A stretch of 32,314 nt of DNA from Phycisphaerae bacterium (GTDB taxonomy: Bacteria > Planctomycetota > Phycisphaerae > UBA1845), in contig JAJDEA010000197.1 of NCBI GenBank assembly GCA_029260035.1, positions 1 to 32,314 on the forward strand. Reading direction: 5' to 3'. The first letter of the stretch is position 1. The number at the start of each line of letters is the position of its first letter. The notes under the pieces are model-generated. The model was given only the letters and a program-made list of their open reading frames with translations, did no database searches and had not been told where the DNA came from. A program made the position numbers and the translations under genes. Positions 1-8,268 of this stretch are shown here, in pieces.

Positions 1-1
1 A

Positions 2-1348
2 ACGCGTTCGACGTCCCCCTCGGTCGACCTCACAGGGTTAAATGACGATACGACATACTTTTACGAAGCCCAGGCAACAGACGTTGCCGGGAACAGCTCG
101 ACGGACGACAACGGTTCGGCATGTTACACGTTTTCCACGCCGTCGGTCCCCGACTTCTTTACCGAAGAATTTGGTTCTGACAACGACCTGGATAACCAGT
201 CCATCATCTTCACGCCAAACGGATCAGTCGATTTTTACGGTTGGTGTGCAGAGCCAATCGCAGGTTTACCAACCGATCCGACTGGCGGAACGGCTATTAC
301 TCTTGGGGACGACGACTCGGCCTTGGTCACCTTGACAGGAGGAAGTACGGTGTCGATGTATGGCACTAGCTATAGCTCGTTCTTCGTCGGCAGTAACGGT
401 TACATCACCTTCGGTACAGGCGACAGTGACTATACTGAGACTCTCGGTGAGCATTTCGGCCCGCTACCGAGGGTGTCTGTCTTGTTCGATGATCTTAGCC
501 CAAATCAGGCGGGTACGGTTAGCTGGAAGCAACTGCCTGATCGCGCCGTTGTGACATGGCTAAACGTGCCGGAATTCAACGCGAGTAACAGCAATACGAT
601 TCAGGCGGAGTTGTTTTTCGATGGAACAATCGCAATCAATTACGGTGCTGTCGCTGCGGCGGACGGAATTGCTGGCTTGTCTGACGGAAGCGGTTTATCC
701 CCCGATTTCACTGAAATGGACTTAACCGTTGGAGGCACCTGTGGCGCTCAACCACCGGTGCAGGCTTCTGGTGTACACGCCGCTGAAAAGAATCGCTACA
801 TTTCGTTTGCTCCAAACAATGGAACCGAATTGGTTAATTTTCAGATCGAGATGCTCGATGGACCGGGTTTGCCCGGCGTGGTCGGTTGGGTGGGCACTCC
901 CGACATTGACGGTATTGCAACTGTTGTCGCCTCGCCTCCTAATCCGCCACTCACTTGGCGTGACCCAGTGGTTCATGTCAAAGGATGCCAAATTGTTCCA
1001 ACAGGGAACTACGCCATTCGCGCGACATCCGACAACGTCATTTTTTCTGCTGACTTTCTGGTAGACACTATACCATTGCCGGTTGATGGCCGATTTTGGG
1101 CGGACGTTGTTGGAACGTTTGATTCAATGGCCCTCGAATGGACACCGCCAAACGGCTCTGTGAATGGGTTTGACGTAAACGCCATTCTCAAAAAATTCGA
1201 ATTGGATCCCACTGCACCGCACATCACTTGGGTCGATCTGAATCCACTGGTGCCGGATGGCGTGGCGAATGGCAATGACGTCCTCCAAGCGGTCAATGGC
1301 TTTGGACTCACGCCTTATCCGTTTGTATCACCGGACAATTGTCCATAA
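2..1348 (+). CDS. Large secreted multidomain protein, 3' part only (dockerin-like C-terminus)
   Basis: The frame is open from base 2 through the window edge, so the gene begins upstream; the internal ATG at 323 is not the real start. The visible 448 residues begin with the end of a fibronectin/Ig-like module (DTTYFYEAQATDVAGNSS). A domain of about 180 residues follows, with a short FFVGSNGYITFG strand and a VSVLFDDL segment, which I associate with planctomycete secreted peptidases and surface proteins. After a further beta-rich module (FQIEMLDGPGLPG) the protein ends in a dockerin-like pair: VNGFDVNAILKKF, then VANGNDVLQAVNGFG. It has no C-terminal membrane anchor. Catalytic residues, if any, lie outside the window. 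The secreted location is inferred from module types. Substrate and exact function are unknown. Confidence 0.8.
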   Translation, partial: TRSTSPSVDLTGLNDDTTYFYEAQATDVAGNSSTDDNGSACYTFSTPSVPDFFTEEFGSDNDLDNQSIIFTPNGSVDFYGWCAEPIAGLPTDPTGGTAITLGDDDSALVTLTGGSTVSMYGTSYSSFFVGSNGYITFGTGDSDYTETLGEHFGPLPRVSVLFDDLSPNQAGTVSWKQLPDRAVVTWLNVPEFNASNSNTIQAELFFDGTIAINYGAVAAADGIAGLSDGSGLSPDFTEMDLTVGGTCGAQPPVQASGVHAAEKNRYISFAPNNGTELVNFQIEMLDGPGLPGVVGWVGTPDIDGIATVVASPPNPPLTWRDPVVHVKGCQIVPTGNYAIRATSDNVIFSADFLVDTIPLPVDGRFWADVVGTFDSMALEWTPPNGSVNGFDVNAILKKFELDPTAPHITWVDLNPLVPDGVANGNDVLQAVNGFGLTPYPFVSPDNCP

Positions 1349-1422
1349 CGAAGCGTGCTAAAGAGAAACCTATTGTAGCTGCGACTCCGTCCGCTACGTC
1401 GCCAACAACAACGATCGTATCA

Positions 1423-1451
1423 CCCGGTGTGCGGCGCATTGCCGCGCCGGG
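1423..1451. terminator. GC-rich hairpin downstream of the first gene
   Basis: CCCGG and GCGGC arms pair with GCCGC and CCGGG around a 5-base loop, with a small asymmetric bulge. It lies 75 bases after the stop of the first gene. No T-run follows, so termination is only a guess. Confidence 0.35.
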
Positions 1452-1638
1452 CGGATGACGGAATCGACGGAACGGATCGTCTGAAGGGTCAATCTAGTTT
1501 TGCGCCAACGGCACATTGACCGGCCTTACTTCCTTTCTTGAGTTCACGTTAACGATCTTCTCCCAGACGTTCTGACCTTATTGCTTCAACAAGAGCCTGT
1601 GCAAGGCACTGCGGGCTATTAGCCAGGCCGCGCGCTTT

Positions 1639-1658
1639 CCCGACACTTAGCGGTCGGG
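1639..1658. repeat. Perfect 6-bp inverted repeat upstream of the M20 gene
   Basis: CCCGAC, an 8-base loop, then GTCGGG, about 160 bases before the amidohydrolase start. It could be a small hairpin or a regulator site; nothing else supports either. Confidence 0.25.
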
Positions 1659-1817
1659 TATGCTCCATCCGCAATGACGTAGAGTTTTCGTCTCTTTTTG
1701 CATCGCCGTTTCGGGTCCCTGTCTCGGATGAAACCAAGATATGGTGAGCGATGGGAAAATGGAATTTGCTCTATAGCGGGCCGCAATAACCCTTCTGTTT
1801 GAGAATTGGAGAGAATC

Positions 1818-3170
1818 ATGTCCTATCGTTTGATCACTGTAATGACATTCTGTTTGGTCTTTTCCGTCCCGGGATTGCAGGCAGGCGAGAAGATGGTCAG
1901 ACATCGCCCTGAATTGACCAAAGCGGTTGATAACCTAGTGCAACAGGAGCTTGCCAGTTTGTTGGCATTCTACAAGGACTTGCACGCACACCCAGAGCTT
2001 TCGGGCCAGGAACGAGAGTCCTCGCGCAAGATAGCTGAACGCCTCGAACAACTCGGATACTCCGTGACGTCCAATGTCGGCGGCTATGGTGTGGTCGGTG
2101 TGCTTTCAAATGGTGCCGGCCCGACCGTGCTAATTCGAGGCGACATGGATGCTCTCCCTATAGTCGAAGAAACCGGCGTCCCCTATGCGAGCAAGGTCGA
2201 AGTCCGAGGCGCAAGCGGCTCGCCGGTTGGTGTCATGCACGCCTGCGGCCACGATGTCCATCAAACATGTTTGGTCGGAGCGGCGCACGTTCTCGCAAAC
2301 ACGAAAGAGCACTGGCGTGGCACTGTTGTGATGATTGCTCAACCTGCCGAAGAAATAGGAACCGGCGCAAAACTAATGATCGAAGATGGCTTGTTCAAAC
2401 GATTTCCAAAACCTGATTTCTGCCTCGGGTTGCATGTGTCCGGCGATCTACCAGCGGGCGAAATCGGATTCACTCCCGGCTGGGCTATGGCCAACGTTGA
2501 CTCGGTGGACATATCGATTTTCGGGCAAGGCGGGCATGGCTCCAGGCCGAATCAGGCCATTGATCCCGTGGTCGCTGCCGCCCATGTTATTGTCGCCTTG
2601 CAGACAGTTGTGAGCCGTCGCGTTGATCCGATCGAACCGGGCGTGATCACGGTTGGCTCGGTCCATGGCGGGTCCAAACACAACATCATCCCCGATGACG
2701 CAAGGTTGCAAATCACCGTTCGCTCTTACACGGACGAGACGCGTCGAATTCTCCTTGACGGCATTCGCGACGTGACCGTCAATACATGCCGGGCTATGGG
2801 GTGCAAACGAGACCCGGAAATCGTCGTTCGCGATGACGAGTTCACACCCGCAGGCTACAACCACCCAGCCCTTGCCGTGGAAAGTGCCGGCCTCTTCAGA
2901 GTGCTGTTGGGAGACAAACGCGTTCAGGAGCTGCCCGCGAGAATGGGCGGCGAGGATTTCGGCCGATACGCGAAAGAACTGGACGTGCCCGGGTTCATGT
3001 ATTGGCTCGGCAGCATCGAGGAAAACACCTACCAAGCCAGCATCAAGCCTAACGGCCCGGCGCTCCCGCCTCTGCATTCCAGCAAATACGCCCCCGATCC
3101 AGAGCCAACGCTCTATACTGGCGTCAAATCAATGGCATCTCTGGCTTTGTCGTTACTTGAGAAGAAATGA
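1818..3170 (+). CDS. Secreted M20-family amidohydrolase (N-acyl-amino-acid / hippurate hydrolase type)
   Basis: A 450-residue metallohydrolase of the M20 amidohydrolase group, which cleaves N-acyl amino acids or related amides with a two-metal site. ATG 1818 is preferred over the in-frame TTG at 1806 because GGAGAG sits just before it (1808-1813). The N-terminus is a signal peptide (hydrophobic MTFCLVFSVPGLQA), so the enzyme is probably periplasmic. Metal and catalytic motifs are intact: RGDMDALPI, HACGHD (H141, C143, H145), PAEE (E178/E179), GLHVS (H206) and the C-terminal LHSSKYAPD (H420). GQGGHGSRPNQAIDP marks the lid/dimerisation domain insert. Length is slightly above cytosolic relatives, as expected with the leader. 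The family call is firm; the natural substrate cannot be told. It appears monocistronic. Confidence 0.93.
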   Translation: MSYRLITVMTFCLVFSVPGLQAGEKMVRHRPELTKAVDNLVQQELASLLAFYKDLHAHPELSGQERESSRKIAERLEQLGYSVTSNVGGYGVVGVLSNGAGPTVLIRGDMDALPIVEETGVPYASKVEVRGASGSPVGVMHACGHDVHQTCLVGAAHVLANTKEHWRGTVVMIAQPAEEIGTGAKLMIEDGLFKRFPKPDFCLGLHVSGDLPAGEIGFTPGWAMANVDSVDISIFGQGGHGSRPNQAIDPVVAAAHVIVALQTVVSRRVDPIEPGVITVGSVHGGSKHNIIPDDARLQITVRSYTDETRRILLDGIRDVTVNTCRAMGCKRDPEIVVRDDEFTPAGYNHPALAVESAGLFRVLLGDKRVQELPARMGGEDFGRYAKELDVPGFMYWLGSIEENTYQASIKPNGPALPPLHSSKYAPDPEPTLYTGVKSMASLALSLLEKK

Positions 3171-3193
3171 TGACATTAGATAGTCGTCCCTGT

Positions 3194-3211
3194 AGAACCT
3201 TGAGAGGTTCT
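3194..3211. terminator. Possible terminator hairpin after the M20 gene
   Basis: AGAACCT, loop TGAG, AGGTTCT: a perfect 7-bp stem starting 23 bases after the M20 stop codon. The bases after it are only weakly T-rich, so strength as an intrinsic terminator is uncertain. Confidence 0.45.
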
Positions 3212-3246
3212 GTGCTTGCTGAGTTGATCGTTGTTCTTGGTGCGAC

Positions 3247-3478
3247 GGGTGGCATGGTCCACGCTTGCGTGGCCATGGTTGCCGATAACCTTAGGGCGGC
3301 GAACGTACAGTGATGACCCGATCGTGACAGGTGCGGCTTGGCTTCAAAACGACCTGTGCCAAAGAATGTGCTTTGACAGAATGCAGATTGGGTCGGATCA
3401 TATGTGACACCGGCGAGTCTTACGGCTCCCTGCATGGCCACGCAAGGGTGAATCACACAAGCGTGGACCATGCCACCC
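3247..3478. repeat. REPIN-like element: two inverted palindromic REP units
   Basis: The left end reads GGGTGGCATGGTCCACGC and is a hairpin in itself (CATGG-t-CCACGC / GCGTGG-CCATG, 3253-3277). The right end (3458-3478) is the exact 21-base reverse complement of 3247-3267. Next to it, CATGGCCACGC (3433-3443) supplies the other arm, separated by a 17-base interruption. About 150 bases lie between the two units. Paired inverted REP units of this kind are moved as non-autonomous elements by RAYT transposases in other bacteria; no such transposase is in this window. A third copy lies at 5304-5334. Confidence 0.7.
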
Positions 3479-3531
3479 AGGCCGGTAGAGGATTTGTATT
3501 TTTCTAGCAAGACCAAATAGGTGATACGACA

Positions 3532-4251
3532 ATGATTTCTTTCTTAAAGAGAGTAAATGCCCCTTTCTTCTTCCTTCTTCCACTTGCTCAGTTCGGCTGC
3601 ATTCCGGACAAAGGAACGAGTGACGTTCCTTGCCTGGAGCCAACTGCGTGGAAGACTGAATTCATCTTCCTTGTTCAACGAGACGGCGACATTCTTTTGC
3701 TCACTGCACAAACGACGGATCAGCGATTCGATGATTTTGATGATGACGGAGTCATTGGGAACGGTGAACATGGGGCGGTTTACAGTTTCGACGACTCATC
3801 AGGAGTATTTACCTTGGTTGAGGATACTCGCTGGGAAGAAGCAGAAGGAGAGATTACGGATTGCAGGCGTTCCGGAGGCGGACTCCTATTTGGCAGCTAT
3901 GTCGTTGATGGGGAGGAAGTTCCTGTTCGAGGGCGAGCGGTTCTGGCAAGCGGGTTTGTGAACATTGTAGCCATACTCTCGGCGGATGGCAACATTCCAT
4001 TCCCATTGGTACCGTCGGTATCTACAGGGCAACACTACAGCCAGTTTTTTTCAGCAGGTGATCTTTCCTCCTTGAGTGAGCCTGTTCGAGTAGGAGTAGG
4101 CGGCGAAACAATTAACAGTTGTTGGACGGCCGATGGCAGGTATCTGATCTACCATCAGTTTGCTGAATTCGACGGTGGTAATTTCGACACTCTATGTTTC
4201 GTTGAGAATACCACGGAAGTCACCATCGAAGCGGAGGAAGAAAGTCCATGA
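3532..4251 (+). CDS. Small exported protein with EF-hand-like loop, tandem copy A
   Basis: A 239-residue protein of unknown function. The N-terminus has a basic MISFLKR, a hydrophobic core and then LAQFGC (Cys23), which suggests a leader and perhaps a lipoprotein. However, the residue at -3 of Cys23 is Gln, not the usual Leu, so lipidation is uncertain. Residues 68-79 (DFDDDGVIGNGE) match a canonical 12-residue EF-hand loop, with acidic residues at 1, 3, 5 and 12, Gly6 and Ile8. The rest looks beta-rich (FGSYVVDGEEVPVRGRAV; FSAGDLSSLSEPVRVGV). ATG 3532 has a weak upstream AGGTGAT and is conserved in copy B, which supports the start. The gene and its leader are duplicated in tandem (next copy at 4455). 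I do not recognise a named family. Confidence 0.8.
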   Translation: MISFLKRVNAPFFFLLPLAQFGCIPDKGTSDVPCLEPTAWKTEFIFLVQRDGDILLLTAQTTDQRFDDFDDDGVIGNGEHGAVYSFDDSSGVFTLVEDTRWEEAEGEITDCRRSGGGLLFGSYVVDGEEVPVRGRAVLASGFVNIVAILSADGNIPFPLVPSVSTGQHYSQFFSAGDLSSLSEPVRVGVGGETINSCWTADGRYLIYHQFAEFDGGNFDTLCFVENTTEVTIEAEEESP

Positions 4252-4454
4252 ACGGGGAAGGTACAAAACGGATACCGTTGGGTCAGTCGTAGAGGGCAAA
4301 ACGCACGCCAGCGTGGGCGATTCGGAAGTAGCGGCGGTTGTGGTTCCCTGGCTGGAACAAACAGAAGTGACGGTGGGTGACATGCGTGCATTGCCGCCAA
4401 GTTATGCCCGGTAGAGGATTTTTTTGCTAAGAAGACCAAATAGGTGATACGACA

Positions 4455-5189
4455 ATGATTTATCTATTCAAGAGAGTGAATGCCCTTTTTTTTATCCTTC
4501 TTCCACTTGCTCAGTTCGGCTGCATTCCTATGCCTGCTGGGGGTGCAAGCGATGTGCCTTGTCTGGAACCTACGGCTTGGACGGGGGAGTTTTCCTCATT
4601 CCTTTTACGCCGGGAAGGCGGCAGTTTCCTACTTACTGCGCAAACGATCGATCAATACGCTGATGATTTCAATGAAGATGGTGTCATTGGCAACGGCGAA
4701 CACGGGGCGGTTTATCGATTTGACACTCTCACTGGAGAATTCTCGCTGGTTGATGAGAGTACTTGGGAGGCGTCCCAAGGAGAGGTTCGCGATTGTGGCG
4801 GGACTGACGGTAGCTTACTGTTCGGAAGTTTCGTTGTCGATGGACAGGAGATTCCTGTTCGGGGGCGAGCAGTTCAGGGAAGCAGCTTTGGTAACGTCGT
4901 AGCGATACTCTCGACGAACGGCAATGTCCCGATCCCACTCATCACGGGAGCTTCCACTGGGCAACACTACAGCCAATTTTTTTCAGCAGACGATTTCTCC
5001 CCCCTGAGTGAGCCTGTTCAAGTAGGTGTGGGCGAAACCGTCATATCCGCATGTTGGACCGTCGATGGCAGATTTCTGATCTATCATCAGAAGACTTTAT
5101 CGACAGAAGGAGAAACTGGTTTCGACGTTCTTTGTTTCGTTGAGAATACGACCGAAGTCACCATCGAAGCGGAGGAAGAAAGTCCATGA
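4455..5189 (+). CDS. Small exported protein with EF-hand-like loop, tandem copy B
   Basis: A 244-residue paralogue of the gene at 3532, alignable over its whole length: same leader with LAQFGC at Cys23, same DVPCLEPTAW segment, same STGQHYSQFFSA and CFVENTTEVTIEAEEESP regions. The EF-hand-like loop is kept as DFNEDGVIGNGE, with Asn at loop position 3, a permitted ligand. Differences are scattered substitutions plus small indels after the Cys and near the C-terminus, so this is not a recent duplication. The leader sequence including AGGTGATACGACA before the ATG is nearly identical to copy A, so both copies probably share translation control. Function is unknown; extracellular or outer-membrane location is inferred. 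Confidence 0.8.
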   Translation: MIYLFKRVNALFFILLPLAQFGCIPMPAGGASDVPCLEPTAWTGEFSSFLLRREGGSFLLTAQTIDQYADDFNEDGVIGNGEHGAVYRFDTLTGEFSLVDESTWEASQGEVRDCGGTDGSLLFGSFVVDGQEIPVRGRAVQGSSFGNVVAILSTNGNVPIPLITGASTGQHYSQFFSADDFSPLSEPVQVGVGETVISACWTVDGRFLIYHQKTLSTEGETGFDVLCFVENTTEVTIEAEEESP

Positions 5190-5303
5190 ATGGGGAAAGC
5201 ACAAAATGGACACCGTTGGTTCAGTCGTGGAAGGAAAGACGCATGGTAACGTCGCCGATTCAGAAGTAGCGGCGGTTGAGTCGTGTGGTACGCCCGCACA
5301 GAC

Positions 5304-5334
5304 GGGTGGCATGGTCCACGCTTGCGTGGCCATG
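5304..5334 (+). repeat. REP-like palindrome, third copy
   Basis: Identical over 31 bases to 3247-3277, including the preceding GAC. It forms the same hairpin (CATGG-t-CCACGC / GCGTGG-CCATG). It lies between the duplicated genes and the converging Hsp20 gene and may also act as a transcription end. Confidence 0.7.
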
Positions 5335-5427
5335 TTTACGGGCAACATCAGCGCAAGGTGATTTCGAGAGAATGCTCCACTCTTTCTGGTGAATCTGCCC
5401 AGCCTGCGAGGTCTTGTGCAGCCTGTA

Positions 5428-5886
5428 CTATTCTTCCGTTATGTCGATCTTGACGGCTTTCGGCTTGGAGGATTCCAGCTTGGGCACGCAAATCTCCAGG
5501 ACGCCATCCTGACATTTTGCAGACACGTTATTGAGATCGACATCGCCGGGAAGTTCAATCGTACGACAGAATTTCCCGAACCGCCTTTCAACTCGAAGTG
5601 ATTGCATGTCGCACGACAACTCCTCCGATTTCTCCTTCTCGCCCCGAATCGTCAGGGTAGAGCCGACATGGCTGACATCGACGCGATCCGCGCCTACTCC
5701 TGACACTTCGATGAACAGTTTGTAGCAATCCTCGCTTTCGTAAAGATCGAGCGACGGAGCCCATTCCTGGCCATCGAAAGGTCCGGCTGAAAAACCGCCA
5801 TGCCACACTTTGGCCAAGAGGTTGTTCATTTCATCCTGCAAGTTGCCAAGAGATGATTGTGCATCGCGAAATGATGGGAATGGCAT
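5428..5886 (-). CDS. Hsp20 / alpha-crystallin family small heat-shock protein
   Basis: A 152-residue ATP-independent holdase that binds unfolding proteins in the cytoplasm as oligomers. The alpha-crystallin domain runs from about residue 42 (WAPSLDLYES) through LPGDVDLNNVSAKCQDGVLEICVPK, containing the family's GVL signature (A-K-C-Q-D-G-V-L) near the end. The N-terminal arm is about 40 residues (MPFPSFRDAQSSLGNLQDEMN) and the tail is short. Usual family length is 140-160. AAGGAG lies 7 bases before ATG 5886, a strong ribosome site. It is 56 bases downstream of the YceH-like gene on the same strand, so co-transcription is possible. No CIRCE or other heat-shock operator was visible. Confidence 0.93.
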   Translation of the reverse strand: MPFPSFRDAQSSLGNLQDEMNNLLAKVWHGGFSAGPFDGQEWAPSLDLYESEDCYKLFIEVSGVGADRVDVSHVGSTLTIRGEKEKSEELSCDMQSLRVERRFGKFCRTIELPGDVDLNNVSAKCQDGVLEICVPKLESSKPKAVKIDITEE

Positions 5887-5942
5887 TTCATAACTCCTTA
5901 GCTATTCGTTGTTGACTGACTATACGCTATGCTTGCAAGTCA

Positions 5943-6626
5943 TTATACATCGTCGGCTGGCGCTTTGTCGAACCGATCATGTGGTGGCCCCTTTAGAGCA
6001 GCCATCTCTTCGCTGAGCTTTTCGACCTTCGCTTCCAGGTTCGCCAATCGGGCTGCAATCGACAAGTCCGGGGCCGCTATCGAGGAATCCGGGGCAACCT
6101 GCGGAGAAACAGCCGCTGGCTCAACATCTTCCGTACCGAGCAAATGTCGGACCCGGTTGACAGATCGTCCCGGCTCACGAGGCAATTCTTCAACAAAAGG
6201 AGGGTCGGCTTCCTTCAACGTGCGAAGAATCACCGTGATGGCCTCCAAATCCGGAATCGGAGTCATGCGCGATCCGCGCGTCCGAAGCTCTCCGGCTGTT
6301 TGCCTGCCTCGCAACATCAACTCGGCCATGACCGCCTGCTCCCGCCGATCCCAATGGAAACGATCGACGACATTGTGGAGAAAACGATTCGCCCGCGCAC
6401 CGGCTGATGGCGGCGCCTGGCCTACAAGATTTTTCTGTTCGAGAGTATAAACCGCGCGCGAAACCTCCGCCTCGGTATGGTCTCGCACAGGCTCTCGGTT
6501 TTGCTTTTGATTCGCACCAGCTACGATCGCGTTGAGCGTGAGTGGATAGCTGTCAGGCTGGGTGAGTGATTTCTCGATCAACACACCAAGAACACGAAGC
6601 TCTGTTTCGTTAAGTTGGATAGCCAA
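5943..6626 (-). CDS. yceH: YceH / DUF480 (UPF0502) family protein
   Basis: A 227-residue member of the DUF480 family of two winged-helix domains. It is recognised from LNETELRVLGVLIEKSLTQP at the start, LTLNAIVAGANQKQNREPV, then the RRGRQTAGELRTRGSRM-like second domain (here LRGRQTAGELRTR). The C-terminal 50 residues include a predicted coiled coil (IAARLANLEAKVEKLSEEMAALKG), as in E. coli YceH. The start is a TTG at 6626 with GAGG 8 bases upstream; no ATG lies near the conserved N-terminus. The family's biochemical role is poorly known; the winged helices suggest DNA binding. It lies directly upstream of the Hsp20 gene. The element boundary at the tRNA is about 290 bases further upstream, and that gap shows nothing recognisable. 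Confidence 0.92.
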   Translation of the reverse strand: MAIQLNETELRVLGVLIEKSLTQPDSYPLTLNAIVAGANQKQNREPVRDHTEAEVSRAVYTLEQKNLVGQAPPSAGARANRFLHNVVDRFHWDRREQAVMAELMLRGRQTAGELRTRGSRMTPIPDLEAITVILRTLKEADPPFVEELPREPGRSVNRVRHLLGTEDVEPAAVSPQVAPDSSIAAPDLSIAARLANLEAKVEKLSEEMAALKGPPHDRFDKAPADDV

Positions 6627-6914
6627 TTGCAGACCTCAAGCATTGTCGAAATTATCCTGCCACAAGACAGTGAATCCTATCCCTAACCGTTTGACGCCGC
6701 TAGATGTCGCCTCTCCGAAAGTGACGATTCGGCAATGCGTGGAAGACCTCAGCCGGTGCGCATACTGTAATGCCAGCCGTTAGGAGGACACGCTTTCGGT
6801 CGTCGGCTCAAAATTGTATGATGCGGGCGGATATGCAAAGGGCAAAGAGAAACACCGGATACATGGCCGATGCGCAGATTCCTGAAATTCAGAAAGTGTT
6901 TGCAGAATAAAGCC

Positions 6915-6997
6915 GGGCGAGTGGCGGAATGGCAGACGCCAGGGACTTAAAATCCCTTGTCCTTCGGGACGTGCGGGTTCGAATCCCGCCTCGCCCA
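6915..6997 (+). tRNA. tRNA-Leu (anticodon UAA)
   Basis: Acceptor arms GGGCGAG (6915-6921) and CTCGCCC (6990-6996) pair fully, with discriminator A6997. The anticodon stem AGGGA/TCCCT encloses loop CTTAAAA, with TAA at 6948-6950. A long variable arm (TGTCCTTCGGGACGT) marks a class II tRNA, and the T-loop GGTTCGAATCC is present. CCA is not encoded. It is intact and lies just outside an integrase gene that is transcribed toward it, so it is the likely attachment gene of the element. Confidence 0.95.
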
Positions 6998-7007
6998 ATC
7001 AAGAATG

Positions 7008-7030
7008 CGGTTTTTCAAATCTCGAAACCG
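7008..7030. terminator. Short inverted repeat between tRNA and integrase
   Basis: CGGTTT (7008-7013) pairs with AAACCG (7025-7030), with a T-rich stretch inside the loop. It sits between the ends of the tRNA and the converging integrase and could end transcription in either direction; the stem is short. Confidence 0.3.
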
Positions 7031-7065
7031 TAATTATCTCGACGGTCGCAAGATGGTCGCAAGAT

Positions 7066-8100
7066 TCAACCAACCGTTGCATGTAGCTTCGCGACAGCCT
7101 TTCGTAAATCATCCTGAGTAACCTTTGCATAGTACTTCATTGTCGTAGCCATATTTTGATGCCCCGCCATCTTCATCACCAAGGTGGGTGGCATCCCATT
7201 AACCAATGCTCGCGTGATTCCTGTACGTCGCAGGTCGTGGCGTGTGATATGCTTTATCCCTGCATCACCGAGAATTCGGTACCATTTCTTATTTGAGGCT
7301 GAGGCATTCGACAACGACCGAAACGGGCCGCCATCCTTCATTGTCTTTGCCTTTAGGCGTCTCAGATCGCTCAAGAGCGACGAACCATTGTCAATCGGCA
7401 CAAACCTGTCCTCGTTTGATTTCGTATCTCTGAAACACACTGAGCCCTCTTCAAAGAGAACATCTTCCCATCGCAGCTTCGTTGCTTCAGAATACCTTGC
7501 CCACGTCTCCAGCAAGAACCGAACGAATGTCGTCATCTTGAAGCCATACAGCGCCTCACACGACGCAAGCAGCTTGACCTCTTCGTCAGCTGACAAGGTG
7601 CGTATCTCCCGCTTCGATTCCCTTTGCCAATTCCAATGTCCCAGTGGATTCACGGAAGCATAGTCAAGTCGAATTGCTTCATTGAACGCCAATCGCAGGT
7701 AGCGTAGTTTTTTGTTGATTGTTGCTACCGCGTTGCCGTTACCTTTGCAGTGCTCGACGTATGCACGGACCATCGATGGTCTCACATTTCTCGCGGTTAT
7801 TGGTTTACATACTTCGCCGAATTCCTTGAGTGTTCGTTTTGCAACGACAGCGTGTTCGCCATCAAGGTAGCTCGCGACCTCATCCGAAAATTGTTTCCAC
7901 GGGATCCGCTTGACGTCGCGATATGTCCCCTTCTCTAACTCTTGCTCCAGCTTCATTGCCTCACGCTCAGCACGTTTCTTGTCCGTGCCAGCGACTCTCG
8001 ATCGCATCTTGCCTGTCGATGGATCGTACCATCGCAAGTGATACGATGTTTTCCGTTTGCACTTTCGCGAGGAAAGCCAAACCCTTGCTACGTCATTCAT
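7066..8100 (-). CDS. int: Tyrosine recombinase / phage-type integrase
   Basis: A 344-residue site-specific recombinase that would integrate and excise the element at the tRNA-Leu. The N-terminal part includes an AP2-like/arm-binding region (TSYHLRWYDPSTGKMRSR) and a SAM-like core-binding domain (about 60-155). The catalytic domain has Arg202 (WARYSEA), Lys227 (DTKSNED), His288-x-x-Arg291 (HDLRR), His314 (GHQNM) and the nucleophile Tyr323 (TMKYY), all intact. ATG 8100 is preferred because GGAG precedes it by 8 bases; an in-frame GTG at 8118 would add six residues. The gene ends 68 bases from the tRNA, convergent with it, the usual layout for tRNA-targeting integrases. Confidence 0.95.
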   Translation of the reverse strand: MNDVARVWLSSRKCKRKTSYHLRWYDPSTGKMRSRVAGTDKKRAEREAMKLEQELEKGTYRDVKRIPWKQFSDEVASYLDGEHAVVAKRTLKEFGEVCKPITARNVRPSMVRAYVEHCKGNGNAVATINKKLRYLRLAFNEAIRLDYASVNPLGHWNWQRESKREIRTLSADEEVKLLASCEALYGFKMTTFVRFLLETWARYSEATKLRWEDVLFEEGSVCFRDTKSNEDRFVPIDNGSSLLSDLRRLKAKTMKDGGPFRSLSNASASNKKWYRILGDAGIKHITRHDLRRTGITRALVNGMPPTLVMKMAGHQNMATTMKYYAKVTQDDLRKAVAKLHATVG

Positions 8101-8268
8101 GGGATGCACTCCGTTCACAAATCCGACGCGAGCATGTCAAGCGCACATGAAGGCGCCCACACGGATCACTCGCGCGTGGATACTCGCACCGGATGTTTGC
8201 GTATTGAGATTTGAAACGCGTTTCATGGTTCTGTGACGTTTCCATACTGACGTTGCTGGCTTGAGAAT

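Larger units (their letters stand above)
1349..1817. other. Intergenic region with two hairpins
   Basis: No convincing gene is seen; short frames on the minus strand here lack a ribosome site and any recognisable motif. The stretch contains two inverted repeats (1423-1451 and 1639-1658) listed separately, and presumably the promoter of the downstream M20 gene, but I could not pick a clear -35/-10 pair. Confidence 0.5.
3171..3531. other. Gene-free stretch filled by REP-like inverted repeats
   Basis: No gene is supported. The stretch holds a small hairpin directly after the M20 gene and a 232-bp element bounded by perfect 21-bp inverted repeats (3247-3478). The leader of the first duplicated lipoprotein-like gene follows from about 3482. 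Confidence 0.6.
3482..5278 (+). repeat. Tandem duplication of a ~0.86-kb block
   Basis: Copy A runs from about 3482 to 4340 and copy B from about 4408 to 5278. Both start at CCGGTAGAGGATTT in the leader, include one complete gene, and end in a shared 3' region after the stop codon (GAAGTAGCGGCGGTT). The junction between copies contains a degenerate REP-like stretch (about 4374-4405), and an intact REP unit follows copy B. Confidence 0.75.

Noticed and set aside
323..1348. Gene starting at ATG 323
   Set aside because: The same frame is open and protein-like back to base 2, so 323 is an internal Met.
2448..3077. 209-codon minus-strand frame
   Set aside because: Lies fully inside the M20 gene, whose catalytic motifs are intact; no motif or start signal of its own.
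3247..5334. CRISPR array
   Set aside because: Repeats are palindromic, few, differently oriented and not evenly spaced; there are no cas genes.
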